Assembly (NCBI GenBank): GCA_025618425.1
Contig: CM046847.1
Location: forward strand, 7,615,033-7,679,032
Length of the DNA: 64,000 bases
From: Heliocidaris tuberculata
Taxonomy: Eukaryota > Echinodermata > Echinoidea > Camarodonta > Echinometridae
Reading direction: 5' to 3'
Part shown: positions 38,634 through 44,629 of the stretch, one piece after another
How the letters are laid out: the number at the start of each line of letters is the position of its first letter
Position numbering within the stretch: position 1 is the first letter of the stretch
The notes under the pieces: model-generated
Seen by the model: only the letters and a program-made list of their open reading frames with translations
What the model was told of the DNA's origin: nothing
Databases searched by the model: none
Program-made: the position numbers and the translations under genes

Positions 38634-41600
38634 TGTATGTTAAGACCCTCAAAGACAAAGGCCATTACACACCTTAGGACCAGATTGCTACTTGACTTTA
38701 AAAAAGTAATAGTAATAGGATTAGATACAAGGTTTTAAAACATGTAAATTCTCCTTAAATATAGAGGTCCCAATTGACTGAATGAATAGTTTTAAAAAAA
38801 AACGGTTGTGGGTACTTCAATTCCTCTGTGGGCAGTTGTGCAACTGGTCTGACATCATTACTTAATCACAGCCAATGTGGCCTCTCATGCCACTGGAAGA
38901 CTCACAGCACCCTACAGTTAGGAATTTATAATTGATATCCATCATAAAAAGAACATCTGCAATTGATTGGTCAATTGCGCATCATATGACGAAATGAAAT
39001 TCACACGCTTATCATGCAAATGAGCAAATTGCCATCAGGGTAACGTCTGACATCATGCTCCATATTGTAGTATTGTTCACGGATACTGTGAACAGCATAA
39101 ATAATACACAGAAAGTGCGTACTGTATTGTGGCATCCAACATCTGTGCGTTTCTATTGTTTTAGGCACCTGCGTGTGATGATGTCATCATCATGCTTTTG
39201 ATATTTGCGCTGATTCATCACTTCTTCACACTTGTTTGTGTGTGCGTTATGGTGCAGATGATCATCTGTAGATAAGTAAATTTAGACTCTAGTTAAAGAT
39301 GACGGAACCAAATATATACTGCCTATATTTGAGTCTCTGGTTAAACTACAGTGCCCTCGGTGATGTGAAGAGGACCATTTTCCTTTGGGGCTGCGCCCAT
39401 CATGAAAATAATCATGACACCTTGGAGGCCAAACCAACCAACCAGACCCTCTCATGCCAGTATATATTTGTATATCATACCTCACCAGGAAAAACTTACA
39501 TTCTTATCTTTCATATTTAATCCTCTTTTAATTGCTTCCAAAATCTAATCTGTCGCATGCCAGCAGCAGCATCAAAGATTTTAATATACCTGATGATTCT
39601 TATTCATTTGTAGCCATACAGTAGCTTGGATAAGACCATATATGGAGGAAATTGATATTTTTAATGTTCATAGTGTTTATTATTCAATGATACTTGGTAA
39701 TGAGTGGGCAATGAAATGACAAAATACCGTGGACTTGTTGAGGGCCCTGTTTCATAAAACTTGTTATCAATAACAAGTTACAATAATTGTTATAAGCTAC
39801 TGAAATCATTGCATCTGATTGGCTGTGAGCAGATTTGTCATAGAAATGTGACAGTTGTTACTGATAACAAGTGTTATGAAACAGGGGACCTGGTCAGAAT
39901 GATGTCAAACTGTCAATATACAGGGTAAATTGTATAATGAACAGGATGTGCATGACCATGAACACATATTTTGCTAAACTGGGACAGAACATTATCTTTA
40001 TTCAACCTATGAAACTCACTTTGGTAAAGTTTTAAAAACAAAGTTACATAGTGAAAAATCCTGACTAATTTATAAAAAGGTCTTTGCTAAAAGAAAACAA
40101 AACTATTCATCACTTTGTAACTTTAACAAACATTAACAACTAATGAAGAGAAGGGGAGAAAGAGAGAGAGAGAGAGTAAAAGGAATGCAGTGAACCTGCT
40201 TAATATCAGCCTTGCATTTCTGTTCAGTCAAAAAATGGCCATGCTAAAAGAAAAAAGAATGATTTATCACTTTGAAACTTTCTTTAAAAAACTGTACCAA
40301 TAATGACAAATGTAAATAAAGAAAAAGAGAGGGAGAGAGAGAATTCTAAGTATTAGATAGTTATCTATATTACATAGTTATCTATATTACAATACAATGT
40401 AATCCTTGTGTGAGAGTTCCAAAGTTCCAAATTTCACTTTGACGTAAGTTTCAGAAAACCTATAATGGCAGGCCCTGCATATCCAATGAGACAAAAAAAA
40501 AATTTCAGCTATTATGCAAGGCTGACCTACATTATATACACACACACATATTTTCTCTCTCTTTCTTCAATAGTTGGTAACATGTTTTTTATGAGAAGTT
40601 ACAAAAGTGACTAATCATCGTTTTTTTTTTGGTTTTTTTTAGCATAAAGGTCACTTGCAGAATATGCAAGGCAGACCTACATTAAAGCAGGTTCATGGTA
40701 TTTCCTTTTACACACACATATTTTCTCTCTCTTTCTTCAATAGTTGGTAACATGTTTTTTATGAGAAGTTACAAAAGTGACTAATCATCGTTTTTTTTGT
40801 GGTTTTTTTTAGCATAAAGGTCACTTGCAGAATATGCAAGGCAGACCTACATTAAAGCAGGTTCATGGTATTTCCTTTTACACACCCACATTCTCTCTCT
40901 CCTCCTTCAATAGTTGGTAACATGTTTTTTATGAGAAGTTACAAAAGTGACTAATCATTGTTTTTTTTTTTTTTTTTTTAGCATAAAGGTCACTTGTAGA
41001 ATATGCAAGGCAGACCTACATTAACGCAGGTTCATGGTATTTCCTTTTACACACCCACTTTCTCTCTCTCCTCCTTCAATAGTTGGCAACATGTTTTTTT
41101 TATGAGAAGTTACAGAGTGACTAATCATTATTTTTTTCTTTTTTAGCATAAAGGTCACTTGTAGACAGGGCTTTAGCCAGGATTTTAAAATTGGGTGTCC
41201 AAATTAAAAAGCAGGGTGTCCAAAAAATTGGGCGAGCGCAGCGAGCCGTTCAGGGGGTCCAGGGGGCAGCGCCCCCTTTCCGCTGGAAATTTTTCATTAT
41301 TTCTATCTAAAAAGACACTGTTTCCTTGCTTGTTTACTCCTAGCTTGCTGGAATTATCCCCTCAGTGTTTAAGGTAAAAACATGTTGAAGTTACACATTC
41401 TGATGATTTGTTTTCCCTACATGATTGTAAGTTTTCATTATACATGTATTAATGTAAGTATTACTTTACCACCAAGTTAACACTGTACCAATGTCGACCA
41501 AAATTTTTTTTTTTCGCCAGCCCTCCAAAAGTCGCTCAGTGGGGGGGGGGGGGGTGTTATGGGGTCCAGTTCCCCTCCATAATTCTCTGACAAGCAAAAA

Positions 41601-43678
41601 AAAAAAAAAAAAAAATGGTTTCCTGGTCGAAAAGGGGAGGGGGGGTGACAATGCATTGTTTTCCCTCAAAAGGGGGGGGGGGCACGGGCCGGGATAGCCC
41701 CCCCCCCTAAATCCGCCACTGCGTATATGTACGTACGTACATAAATACACTGAATGCGCACAGTTCCGGGCGATTTTTCTTTTCCAATTTGTTTTTCGCG
41801 GATACCATTTCACTTGATGAGCATCAATCTCACGCGCGATGAGTAAAAAACCCCGTCATAAATCCACCGATTTCTTGAGTTTTAGCGCGTTTTCGGTGAC
41901 TCTGTTCCTCACAACCCGACTTAAGCGCTGCGTGACTTTAAAAAATGGCACTAATTCCGTATTTTTGAGGCAGGCTTTGGCTTTACAGATTGATTTTTTG
42001 AGGTGACTATGGACTTAATGTGGTAAGGAACAATTTCTCTGTGTGGTGTATCCGGTCGTAGATCTAGCGATAGTCTCATTACACGGATGATGATAATTTT
42101 TAGACCTCTCATTGTAACAGTGATAATGCGTTTCGGAAAGAAAATTTTCACAAAAGGTGTCGCGCAAAGACTAAGTAGCTACAGCCTATGGCTACAGCCT
42201 AGACCCGTACGCACGTACGGTACTTGTTTGCGGGAGCGTTTACGACTTCGACTTCTGCTGAGAAGCCGAGGATATAAATTATCGTGAATACAAAACATCT
42301 TTACAAAAACTGAAAGGGCGTCCATCAAATGATTTTTAAAAGGCGTCTTGCAAATTGATCTTTAACTATTAAAAGGGCGTCCATCAAATGATTTTGATCA
42401 AGGCGTCTTGCAAATTTTGCTGGGCGTCTTCCAGAAGAAATGGGCATCCAAAAGACGCCCAGACGCCCGGCTGGCTAAACCACTGCTTGTAGAACATGCA
42501 AGGCAGACCTGCATTGAACCAGGTTTATGATATTTCCTTTTTTTTCTCTCTCTCTCTCTCTTTTTCATGCTTTTTAAGTCATTTATTTAATCATACCCAC
42601 CTGAGCCTAATTACTTTTCAGACTACCTACATGTTTAGTTTATATGTAACCTTTTATGACATCCTCCCACCATCTAATTCATCTACCAAAGTCCTAATGC
42701 TTGCAGAGTAAAATATTAGTGTACTCCTTCTGTGTATTATCCAGGCTTGTTTGAGGTTGGCGGTAGGGAGTGGATTACCAGGATCCGTTGGATTAGCAGA
42801 CAGTATCAAGGCAAATCTCGGGCTTAGCAATCAACAAAGGTACATGCACGAAAGACCTTATCAAGATTTACCGAGCTCCTACGTCATTAAGAGGAAACTT
42901 GTTCTTTCTGTGTCTGTGTGTTCTTTTTTTAGCCATCATGTATCGATTTTATTTCTTAATCACATCCGTTCGTGGACAGAATGACTGCTTCATGTTTATC
43001 AATATTAATCATTTTAAGCAATTAGTCATTTATCAAGAGGTTAAAAAACATCCTTGAAATAGAAAGCTATTTTGGTTGCATATGTGACAGTTGTTGTTTG
43101 GACCCAATGAAAGCCGGTTACCATTTTGTCTCTCATAAAAAGAATTCTTGCATAAAGAAAGCTTACCAAGTGTTACTAGTGGCATCTCTACTTATTTGTC
43201 AGTACAAATGATATCAGAAACTTTTTTTTTTTTACTGTTGATCTGTCTGTTACATGAAATAGAGAAATACAAACTACTAATTATTGCTGATTATCACTAG
43301 CCCGGAAGACTATTGCGCACAGGCCAATACATGTTGGACCAAAACCTTAGTTTTTTTGTTTGTTTTTTTAGTTAGGCCTACGTTTAAGATGTGAGAACAC
43401 TTCAGGGGCAATATTTCTTGTGCTCTATTGCTGCTATAATGTTCTTCAACATGGAATTAAGTAGCAAAGCTCATATAATTTGTGTATGTTTACCAGTTCC
43501 TGCCATTCCCTTAAAGAAGTTGCTATGAAGTATCACAGACATGAATATGGTAGGACTTTTCTGCATTTTTTTTTCACACAATTCTTGTTCCTATTTCGTT
43601 TTTCTATTTTTCAGGAAACTGTTAGAAGATATTATGATGGAGGAGGATATGTTGTCAAGCCCCGGCACAGCTCTCTGA
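10282..43678 (+). CDS. PTCD3: PTCD3 (mS39), pentatricopeptide repeat protein, 23 coding exons
   Basis: Split gene for the mitochondrial pentatricopeptide-repeat protein PTCD3, the small mitoribosomal subunit protein mS39. In vertebrates it lies at the mRNA entry side of the 28S subunit and supports mitochondrial translation. Twenty-three exons, each bounded by AG/GT, join without a frame break: 2,023 nt, giving 673 residues and a stop, against about 689 in human. Diagnostic blocks in order are SVVIPKKVKR, PYVFADDPYLLP, NTLLDFLCF, YNSMIRGLVK, ADVHAYNALIEG, VQPNLETFNTLLDNL, EPSLGTYSLLL, CLSLRDVELAYRVD, GRLFHLICLMD and the acidic C-terminus. The middle exons (15853-20300) carry clear PPR helices. 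The first visible exon starts at an acceptor with an in-frame TGA just upstream (10271-10273), so the start codon and targeting peptide lie in an unplaced upstream exon. Exon boundaries are my manual reading; the orthology is very secure, single boundaries slightly less so. Confidence 0.94.
10690..10735 (+). CDS. PTCD3: PTCD3 exon b
   Basis: A 46-nt exon between tgtttgcag and GTGAGT. The split Arg codon joins to DDLSVLRALSQTVSK, matching the vertebrate 'VLQALASTV' segment. It ends in phase 0. Confidence 0.9.
10879..10905 (+). pseudogene. Relic of PTCD3 exon c 5' end
   Basis: The 27 bases match the acceptor and start of exon c (11644-11670) at 23 positions, including the CAG and the run ttgccttgccatat. 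Similarity stops after the 'Pro-Tyr' codons. It looks like a decayed partial duplication of the exon start inside the preceding intron. The short length leaves chance similarity possible. Confidence 0.45.
11650..11718 (+). CDS. PTCD3: PTCD3 exon c
   Basis: A 69-nt phase 0-0 exon between tgtgtacag and GTAAGA. It encodes PYVFADDPYLLP, one of the most conserved PTCD3 blocks. A 27-bp look-alike of its 5' end, acceptor included, lies about 770 bp upstream at 10879-10905. Confidence 0.93.
12178..12566 (+). mobile_element. ~380 bp MITE family, copy 1
   Basis: Starts ttaaagggaaggttgaattctgg and ends ...ccagaactcaactttattttt, an imperfect terminal inverted repeat. Close to 44630-45008 over the full length and to 31755-31948 over its right half. 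No coding capacity. Confidence 0.8.
12890..12997 (+). CDS. PTCD3: PTCD3 exon d
   Basis: A 108-nt phase 0-0 exon between ttttctgtag and GTATGT. It encodes RRYQLSKDSGKKAAQYI and following residues, corresponding to the 'LAKKSGENVAKFI' region of human PTCD3. Confidence 0.93.
13831..13954 (+). CDS. PTCD3: PTCD3 exon e
   Basis: Begins after gaatttccag and ends TCAG|GTACAG, leaving one base of a Gly codon. It encodes AFYPPVDSSEVTELSEEAIL and a charged helix up to LEVHKQLTES. This is the moderately conserved stretch before the first PPR-like helices. Confidence 0.9.
14157..14440 (+). repeat. AATC/CCAT simple-repeat tract
   Basis: Imperfect (AATC)n with CATC and CATT variants on both sides of the duplicated exon relic, running to just before the exon f acceptor. 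Confidence 0.8.
14259..14318 (+). pseudogene. Diverged duplicate of PTCD3 exon f
   Basis: About 60 bp match the first half of exon f (14456-14515) at roughly three quarters of positions. An AG is kept at the acceptor position, and the frame is open: HHVFLEVNSILFDCLCFCKS against HHVSLEVNNTLLDFLCFHGG in the real exon. A possible donor gtatga follows at 14319, but a 60-nt exon would not preserve phase with the next exon. Both copies lie within AATC-type simple repeats, which probably mediated the duplication. Likely a non-functional relic. Confidence 0.7.
14456..14577 (+). CDS. PTCD3: PTCD3 exon f
   Basis: Acceptor cttatag, donor GAG|GTAATT, 122 nt ending in phase 0. HHVSLEVNNTLLDFLCFHG corresponds to the vertebrate 'TVSLETTNSLLDLLCYYG' block. 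The exon is preceded by an AATC simple-repeat tract, and a diverged duplicate of its 5' half lies at 14259-14318. Confidence 0.93.
14897..15030 (+). CDS. PTCD3: PTCD3 exon g (acidic insert)
   Basis: Acceptor ttgatag, donor GGAA|GTAAGT, 134 nt. It encodes a low-complexity acidic stretch starting EGEAEDEAAAGETGQE, then a basic RNKYQAILWK end that continues into the first clear PPR. Human PTCD3 also has an acidic spacer here (EALEEENDE), so the low complexity is probably real coding sequence. Confidence 0.85.
15206..15410 (+). mobile_element. 205-bp foldback MITE rich in TTTCGCG
   Basis: TIRs atactgtataagctg...ttttcgcg and cgcgaaaataaccacttatacagtat; the interior is dominated by ttcgcga motifs in both orientations. 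It lies in the intron after PTCD3 exon g. Confidence 0.8.
15470..15630 (-). repeat. SINE fragment (same family as 30470 and 31290)
   Basis: Contains the shared segment 'ggggaaatgtagatcaatgtcttaccaaaggacgttagtgctgtggcaggg' in degraded form, matching 30600-30650 and 31430-31490; the tRNA-like head is missing. Confidence 0.6.
15853..15940 (+). CDS. PTCD3: PTCD3 exon h (PPR)
   Basis: Acceptor ctattttccag, donor GTCAAG|GTTAAT. It encodes DGNAADQLFESMEDRDSRSY then NSMIRGLVK, the first half of a PPR matching human 'YCTMIRGMVK'. It ends in phase 0. Confidence 0.92.
16319..17190 (+). mobile_element. TIR element with internal 147-bp tandem repeats
   Basis: Bounded by GTCCCCGCCG and its reverse complement CGGCGGGGAC. 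After a (CCGT)n microsatellite (16388-16430) come about four tandem units with a 147-bp period (starts near 16446, 16593, 16740, 16887), each with 'ttgattccgattgttttatctg' and a duplicated 'atgcaaattt'. The layout (short TIR, microsatellite, tandem core) recalls the pearl-type non-autonomous elements of marine invertebrates. No coding capacity; lies in a PTCD3 intron. Confidence 0.85.
17521..17664 (+). CDS. PTCD3: PTCD3 exon i (PPR)
   Basis: Acceptor tctcttgtag, donor GGCA|GTAAGT, 144 nt, phase 0-0. HGAQSRAYTLYNEMQERGIQ then ADVHAYNALIEG form the second PPR helix pair (human 'LHADVYTFNALIE'). Confidence 0.94.
17784..17980 (+). mobile_element. TACTGTAAAACC MITE, copy 1
   Basis: TIR tactgtaaaacca at the left and tggttttgcagta at the right; gcgaaagtttc motifs repeat inside in both orientations. 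Same family as 23330-23534. Confidence 0.78.
18501..18645 (+). CDS. PTCD3: PTCD3 exon j (PPR)
   Basis: Acceptor ttttccccag, donor GTGG|GTAAGT, 145 nt, leaving one base. VQPNLETFNTLLDNLRIMG is a textbook PPR core, followed by a helix ending AEMKACG. Confidence 0.94.
19139..19284 (+). mobile_element. GGGCCC-TTTCATAAA snapback MITE, copy 1
   Basis: Starts gggctcagtttcataaacttgtta and ends ...tgaagtagggcccc; 'ataagctactga' is locally triplicated inside. One of five related snapback elements in the window. Confidence 0.7.
20250..20300 (+). CDS. PTCD3: PTCD3 exon k (PPR)
   Basis: A 51-nt exon after a long T tract and ccag. The split Glu codon starts EPSLGTYSLLLMIFYKDS, matching human 'IEPSLATYHHIIRLF'. 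Donor GACA|GTAAGG. Confidence 0.92.
20327..20447 (+). mobile_element. GGGCCC snapback MITE, copy 2
   Basis: A 121-bp near-perfect foldback: gggccctcttgcataaaaag at the left and ctttttatgcaagagggccc at the right; the interior has 'cagccaatgagga'. It begins 27 bp past the donor of PTCD3 exon k. Confidence 0.85.
21147..21227 (+). CDS. PTCD3: PTCD3 exon l
   Basis: Acceptor gtgtttcag, donor GATG|GTGAGT, 81 nt. LPPSDILYDIMDTIEGQEF corresponds to the human 'SSFIIYDIMNELMGKRF' helix; the exon ends in a conserved Pro-Lys-Asp. Confidence 0.92.
21490..21622 (+). repeat. 'Variable-site' repeat fragment (agtggcgtatctatat)
   Basis: Reads agtggcgtatctatatgggggg ... ggatctgcccctggg, resembling the widespread CAGTGGCGGATCC-ended repeat seen also at 41721. 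Degenerate. Confidence 0.45.
21813..22062 (+). mobile_element. 250-bp MITE, CACTGGGTG termini
   Basis: TIR cactgggtgatttcaagttcgg (left) and ccgaacttgaattcacccactg (right). A (GGTGTT)n minisatellite at 21832-21862 and inverted 'caacacc' motifs lie inside. In a PTCD3 intron. Confidence 0.85.
22123..22151 (+). CDS. PTCD3: PTCD3 exon m (29-nt microexon)
   Basis: Only 29 nt between cttttgcag and GTAAGT, encoding VDFFKNAMSV, equivalent to human 'DKFFQSAMSI'. Its size makes it easy to miss, but the phases on both sides and the protein match require it. Confidence 0.9.
22565..22671 (+). CDS. PTCD3: PTCD3 exon n
   Basis: Acceptor ttgtttaacag, donor TACTA|GTGAGT, 107 nt. CLSLRDVELAYRVDLLLNTG followed by a Tyr-rich end matches human '[20 protein letters not shown]'. 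Confidence 0.94.
23232..23310 (+). CDS. PTCD3: PTCD3 exon o
   Basis: Acceptor ttctcaaccag, donor CCATCA|GTAAGT, 79 nt. GRLFHLICLMDNAESMFEYY then NKFVPS parallels human '[24 protein letters not shown]'. Confidence 0.94.
23330..23534 (+). mobile_element. TACTGTAAAACC MITE, copy 2
   Basis: Left end tactgaaaaaccagaaacttt, right end aatgtttcttgttttacagta; the interior shares 'aagtttcatgccgc' with the 17784 copy. It starts 20 bp after the donor of PTCD3 exon o. Confidence 0.75.
23930..24020 (+). CDS. PTCD3: PTCD3 exon p
   Basis: Acceptor ctttaacctcag, donor GATG|GTAAGT, 91 nt. ALIPSTIVYMDMLRSLETAC then AYDHIPQLWD; the IPQLW match to human 'IPKIW' fixes the frame. Confidence 0.93.
24177..24265 (+). 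CDS. PTCD3: PTCD3 exon q
   Basis: Acceptor ccttctacag, donor CCAGAG|GTAATC, 89 nt. ICMYGHRYRQDVLELVVQVM corresponds to human '[20 protein letters not shown]'. Confidence 0.93.
24636..24715 (+). CDS. PTCD3: PTCD3 exon r
   Basis: Acceptor cttttcgtag, donor ATCAA|GTAAGT, 80 nt. NKSQFCSVALDIISAAKEAT then SRVDQI. The following 5.6 kb intron contains the LINE insertion. Confidence 0.9.
24716..26149. other. PTCD3 intron, repeat-derived, no gene
   Basis: The 126-residue open frame at 24910-25290 has no recognisable domain and no intron signals that join it to PTCD3. The segment 25320-25430 (attaaagagaaagtgg..., ttctttttatgcc) looks like a damaged relative of the TTAAAGGG repeats. Confidence 0.5.
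26150..28231 (-). mobile_element. 5'-truncated LINE, CR1/L2/Jockey group
   Basis: A non-LTR retrotransposon inserted antisense in a PTCD3 intron. The minus-strand frame runs from 28231 to 26510 through reverse transcriptase motifs in order: DPNKSPGYDGIHPKIL, NYRPISVLSIFSKIFEKI, QYGFRQGYST, FLDLSKAFDCIDH, then LGVPHGSVLGPLLFLLYVND, the catalytic FADD box and the C-terminal YKGPAIWNELP. The only break is an in-frame TGA at 27574-27572, directly after the 'DCIDHTI' motif. Upstream of 28231 a stop follows and homology ends, so the endonuclease is missing: a typical 5' truncation. A ~350 bp 3' UTR runs to about 26150 and ends in a TTGAA-rich tail rather than poly(A), with a conserved hairpin (gatcggc ... 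gccgatc) near 26290-26325. Confidence 0.92.
26510..28231 (-). pseudogene. LINE reverse transcriptase ORF with one stop
   Basis: About 570 codons in one frame, interrupted once by TGA at 27574-27572. The FADD catalytic box and the palm and thumb motifs are otherwise intact, so the copy is young. The N-terminal endonuclease is absent and the frame has no ATG near its 5' limit. It would be inactive as a mobile element. The assignment rests on reverse-transcriptase motifs; clade placement within CR1/L2/Jockey needs a phylogeny. Confidence 0.9.
28800..29010 (+). repeat. Old fragment of the TTAAAGGG-type MITE
   Basis: Shares 'gtaatccaact', 'gtgaaagtttgaacgaaattgga' and 'gttgtaatcac' with the left half of the 1355 and 48222 elements but is strongly diverged. 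It lies within the PTCD3 intron next to the LINE. Confidence 0.55.
29965..30170 (+). repeat. tRNA-derived SINE-like element
   Basis: 'ggctatgtggtagagcaatgg' resembles a tRNA A-box region, and 'gaggatcgaagcc' about 40 bp later is a degenerate B box. A non-tRNA tail (taagtcccttggataagactt) follows. Confidence 0.5.
30271..30339 (+). CDS. PTCD3: PTCD3 exon s
   Basis: Acceptor ttacacttcag, donor CATG|GTAAGT, 69 nt. FGSLTLEFIMSICLQAKELE corresponds to the human '[20 protein letters not shown]' helix; the Trp codon is split by the next intron. Confidence 0.88.
30426..30450 (+). repeat. Interstitial telomere-type (GGTTAG)4
   Basis: About four exact TTAGGG-type repeats within a PTCD3 intron, next to the tail of the SINE at 30470. 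Too short to be a telomere fusion scar. Confidence 0.85.
30470..30723 (-). repeat. tRNA-derived SINE, copy 1
   Basis: On the minus strand: an A-box-like gtcgtagtcaagttg, a B-box ggttcaaaaccc about 50 bp later, then the conserved body 'cctttggcaagacatcaat' and 'cacccaggtgttaaatggg', with an AT-rich tail at 30470. Related copies lie at 31290-31540, 15470-15630 and 37575-37760. Confidence 0.75.
31290..31540 (-). repeat. tRNA-derived SINE, copy 2
   Basis: Same family and orientation as 30470-30723: 'acccatttactacacctgggtggagagtgg' and 'gtcttgccaaaggacattagtgctgcgg' are shared. It ends 26 bp before the acceptor of PTCD3 exon t, so its degraded tRNA head lies next to the splice site. Confidence 0.75.
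31567..31608 (+). CDS. PTCD3: PTCD3 exon t (42 nt)
   Basis: A 42-nt exon between atttcacag and AG|GTAAAT. WRALQYIKKENKVPS spans its junctions and mirrors human 'AWKMLGLFRKHNKIPR'. Confidence 0.9.
31609..35276. other. PTCD3 intron, no gene
   Basis: No coding match. Contains the 31755 repeat fragment, a GC-richer patch at 32490-32660, a (GA)n/GGGGA tract at 33197-33262 and otherwise unique-looking AT-rich DNA. Confidence 0.6.
31755..31948 (+). repeat. ~380 bp MITE family, right-half fragment
   Basis: Shares 'gtcaatttctta', 'atcaacctttcccaattgctt' and 'catgaccagaactcaacttta' with the right half of the 12178 and 44630 elements. Confidence 0.7.
35277..35467 (+). mobile_element. 191-bp MITE, ATGGCCCGA termini
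   Basis: Left atggcccgaattcatgaaagaggtttat and right ataaacctcttttgtgaaatcgggccat form the TIR; nested palindromes 'aaaccatggtttaaacc' lie inside. In a PTCD3 intron. Confidence 0.87.
36730..37030 (+). repeat. (GA)n with 20-bp minisatellite
   Basis: About 300 bp of GA-rich repeat; at 36898-36968 the unit 'gagagatacagaaaagggga' is repeated three to four times in tandem. Confidence 0.93.
37575..37760 (+). repeat. tRNA-derived SINE, plus orientation
   Basis: The A box 'tagtatagtggtttattcactg' and the B box 'gagggttcaaatctcag' are well spaced, followed by the family body 'tcacccaggtgttaaatggatacctgtcagg'. It is the best-preserved tRNA-like head in the window. Confidence 0.8.
37971..38034 (+). 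CDS. PTCD3: PTCD3 exon u
   Basis: Acceptor ttgttttgcag after a 6.4 kb intron, donor TTTA|GTAAGT, 64 nt. IALLEDFIHLCVAEDDVTKA matches the human '[20 protein letters not shown]' region. Confidence 0.88.
38585..38632 (+). repeat. (CT)n microsatellite
   Basis: A pure CT run of about 45 bp in the intron after PTCD3 exon u. Confidence 0.95.
39742..39890 (+). mobile_element. GGGCCC snapback MITE, copy 3
   Basis: Foldback with gggccctgtttcataaaact at the left and tgttatgaaacaggggacc at the right; the interior 'catctgattggctgtgagcag' matches the other copies. Confidence 0.82.
40512..41165 (+). repeat. ~170-bp tandem array (about four units)
   Basis: 'tagttggtaacatg' recurs at 40571, 40741, 40911 and 41080 (spacings 170, 170, 169). 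Each unit also has 'gaagttacaaaagtgactaatcat', a long T tract and 'agcataaaggtcacttg.agaatatgcaaggcagacctacatta'. The array resumes at 42486 after the hAT insertion. Confidence 0.95.
41166..42485 (+). mobile_element. hAT-like non-autonomous element, 1.32 kb
   Basis: Termini CAGGGCTTTAGCCAG (left) and CTGGCTAAACCACTG (right), flanked by a perfect 8-bp duplication CTTGTAGA at 41158-41165 and 42486-42493. Subterminal direct repeats 'aaagggcgtccatcaaatgattt' occur twice near the right end (42312 and 42371). No transposase. It is itself interrupted by a repeat ending in taaatccgccactg at 41721. It lies within the last long PTCD3 intron. Confidence 0.92.
41490..41721 (-). mobile_element. Nested CAGTGGCGGAT-ended repeat
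   Basis: On the minus strand it begins CAGTGGCGGATTTAGGGGGG. It holds poly-G runs at 41541-41553 and 41672-41681 and the segment 'agttcccctccataattctctgacaagc', which recurs at 56757-56783. It is nested in the hAT element; its left boundary is uncertain. Confidence 0.55.
42486..42560 (+). repeat. Continuation of the 170-bp array after hAT
   Basis: 'cttgtagaacatgcaaggcagacctgcattgaaccaggtttatga' continues the interrupted unit, showing that the hAT element landed inside an existing array. Confidence 0.9.
42745..42839 (+). CDS. PTCD3: PTCD3 exon v
   Basis: Acceptor tgtattatccag, donor CAAAG|GTACAT, 95 nt. ACLRLAVGSGLPGSVGLADS then IKANLGLSNQQ parallels human '[20 protein letters not shown]' and following residues. 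Confidence 0.9.
43615..43678 (+). CDS. PTCD3: PTCD3 exon w (last, with stop)
   Basis: Acceptor tatttttcag. The phase carried from the previous exon reads KLLEDIMMEEDMLSSPGTAL and then TGA at 43676-43678. A longer open frame in another phase (starting ETVRRYYD) is not the one reached by splicing. The acidic, Ser-rich tail resembles the acidic C-terminus of vertebrate PTCD3. A candidate poly(A) signal AATAAA lies at 45927-45932, which would imply a long 3' UTR crossing two MITE-like repeats. Confidence 0.82.
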
Positions 43679-43756
43679 TGGAATCTTTCTATGATATGGA
43701 GAGAAATGTTACATATATACAAGAACTGGTTTTGGACAAGGCATGATAGGGTAGAT

Positions 43757-43895
43757 AAAGAGAGAGAGAGAGAGATTAGGGAGAGAGACTGAAAAAGAAG
43801 CAGACAGAGACACACAGATAAAACAGAAAAATAGAAAAAATGAAATGGAAGTGCAAGTAGGGAGGCAGAGGGAGAGAGAGAGAGAGAGAGAGACA
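43757..43895 (+). repeat. (GA)n tracts after PTCD3
   Basis: Interrupted GA microsatellites in the putative 3' UTR or 3' flank of PTCD3; another lies at 44184-44230. Confidence 0.9.
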
Positions 43896-43930
43896 AGCAA
43901 AATGATTTTATATGCATGAAAATGATTATA

Positions 43931-44112
43931 CAGTGGAAACTCACTATAACAAGGACCTTGGGACCATGAAAATTACCTTGTTGTATCAGGAATCTCCTTA
44001 TATCAGAGTAAAATAACAACAGAACATAAAGACTTGGGACCAGCAAAATTTCTTGCTATATCAGGAATCTTGTTATACATGTATCAGAGCTCTTTATACT
44101 GAGTTTCCACTG
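43931..44112 (+). mobile_element. pogo/Tigger-like MITE, TA target
   Basis: TIRs CAGTGGAAACTCACTATAAC (left) and ...GAGTTTCCACTG (right) with TA on both sides, as for pogo-type Tc1/mariner elements. 'cttgggaccatgaaaatt' and 'cttgggaccagcaaaatt' are repeated inside. Confidence 0.85.
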
Positions 44113-44629
44113 TATTAAAACAGAGACAAGATATCAGAAGATCAACTATCATTAATGCAGGTTTTGGTCGAAACAGGCAGAAAGAGAGAGAGAGAGAGAG
44201 AGAGATGGAAAGAGAGGCAGCAAGAAGAAAGTGAGAGACAAGATGATTATATGAGAAAGAAATTACTGGTATTGAGACTTTGTGTAGGTCTTCTGTTCAT
44301 AATTTGTGCAAACCTCACAAGTTTATTGGATCCATCCCAAGACCCAATAAGCCAGTTTGTAATTAATACATGATACCAATGACCCTGAAATGACCCTGAA
44401 ATGACCCCAATTTGAAGGCGCACATGCATTTGTTTTGTTGGACGAGCTACTTGTTTAAAAAGTAAAATCATACTGGTGCGTACATCGTGTTGTGTGTACA
44501 TAATGACAGCATATAGAGGTCAATGGTACTCAGTACAAATGACCTTTATCTGCACATGTGCAAATCGTAATTATAAACTGGCTTATTCTTCAAAGGCAGT
44601 TAGTCAGGACTGCCTTGTGGTTGTTTGGC

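Noticed and set aside
43480..43746. 88-codon frame ending RRYYDGGGYVVKPRHSS...
   Set aside because: It overlaps the last PTCD3 exon in the wrong phase. The spliced phase gives KLLEDIMMEEDMLSS and a stop, which matches the acidic PTCD3 tail.
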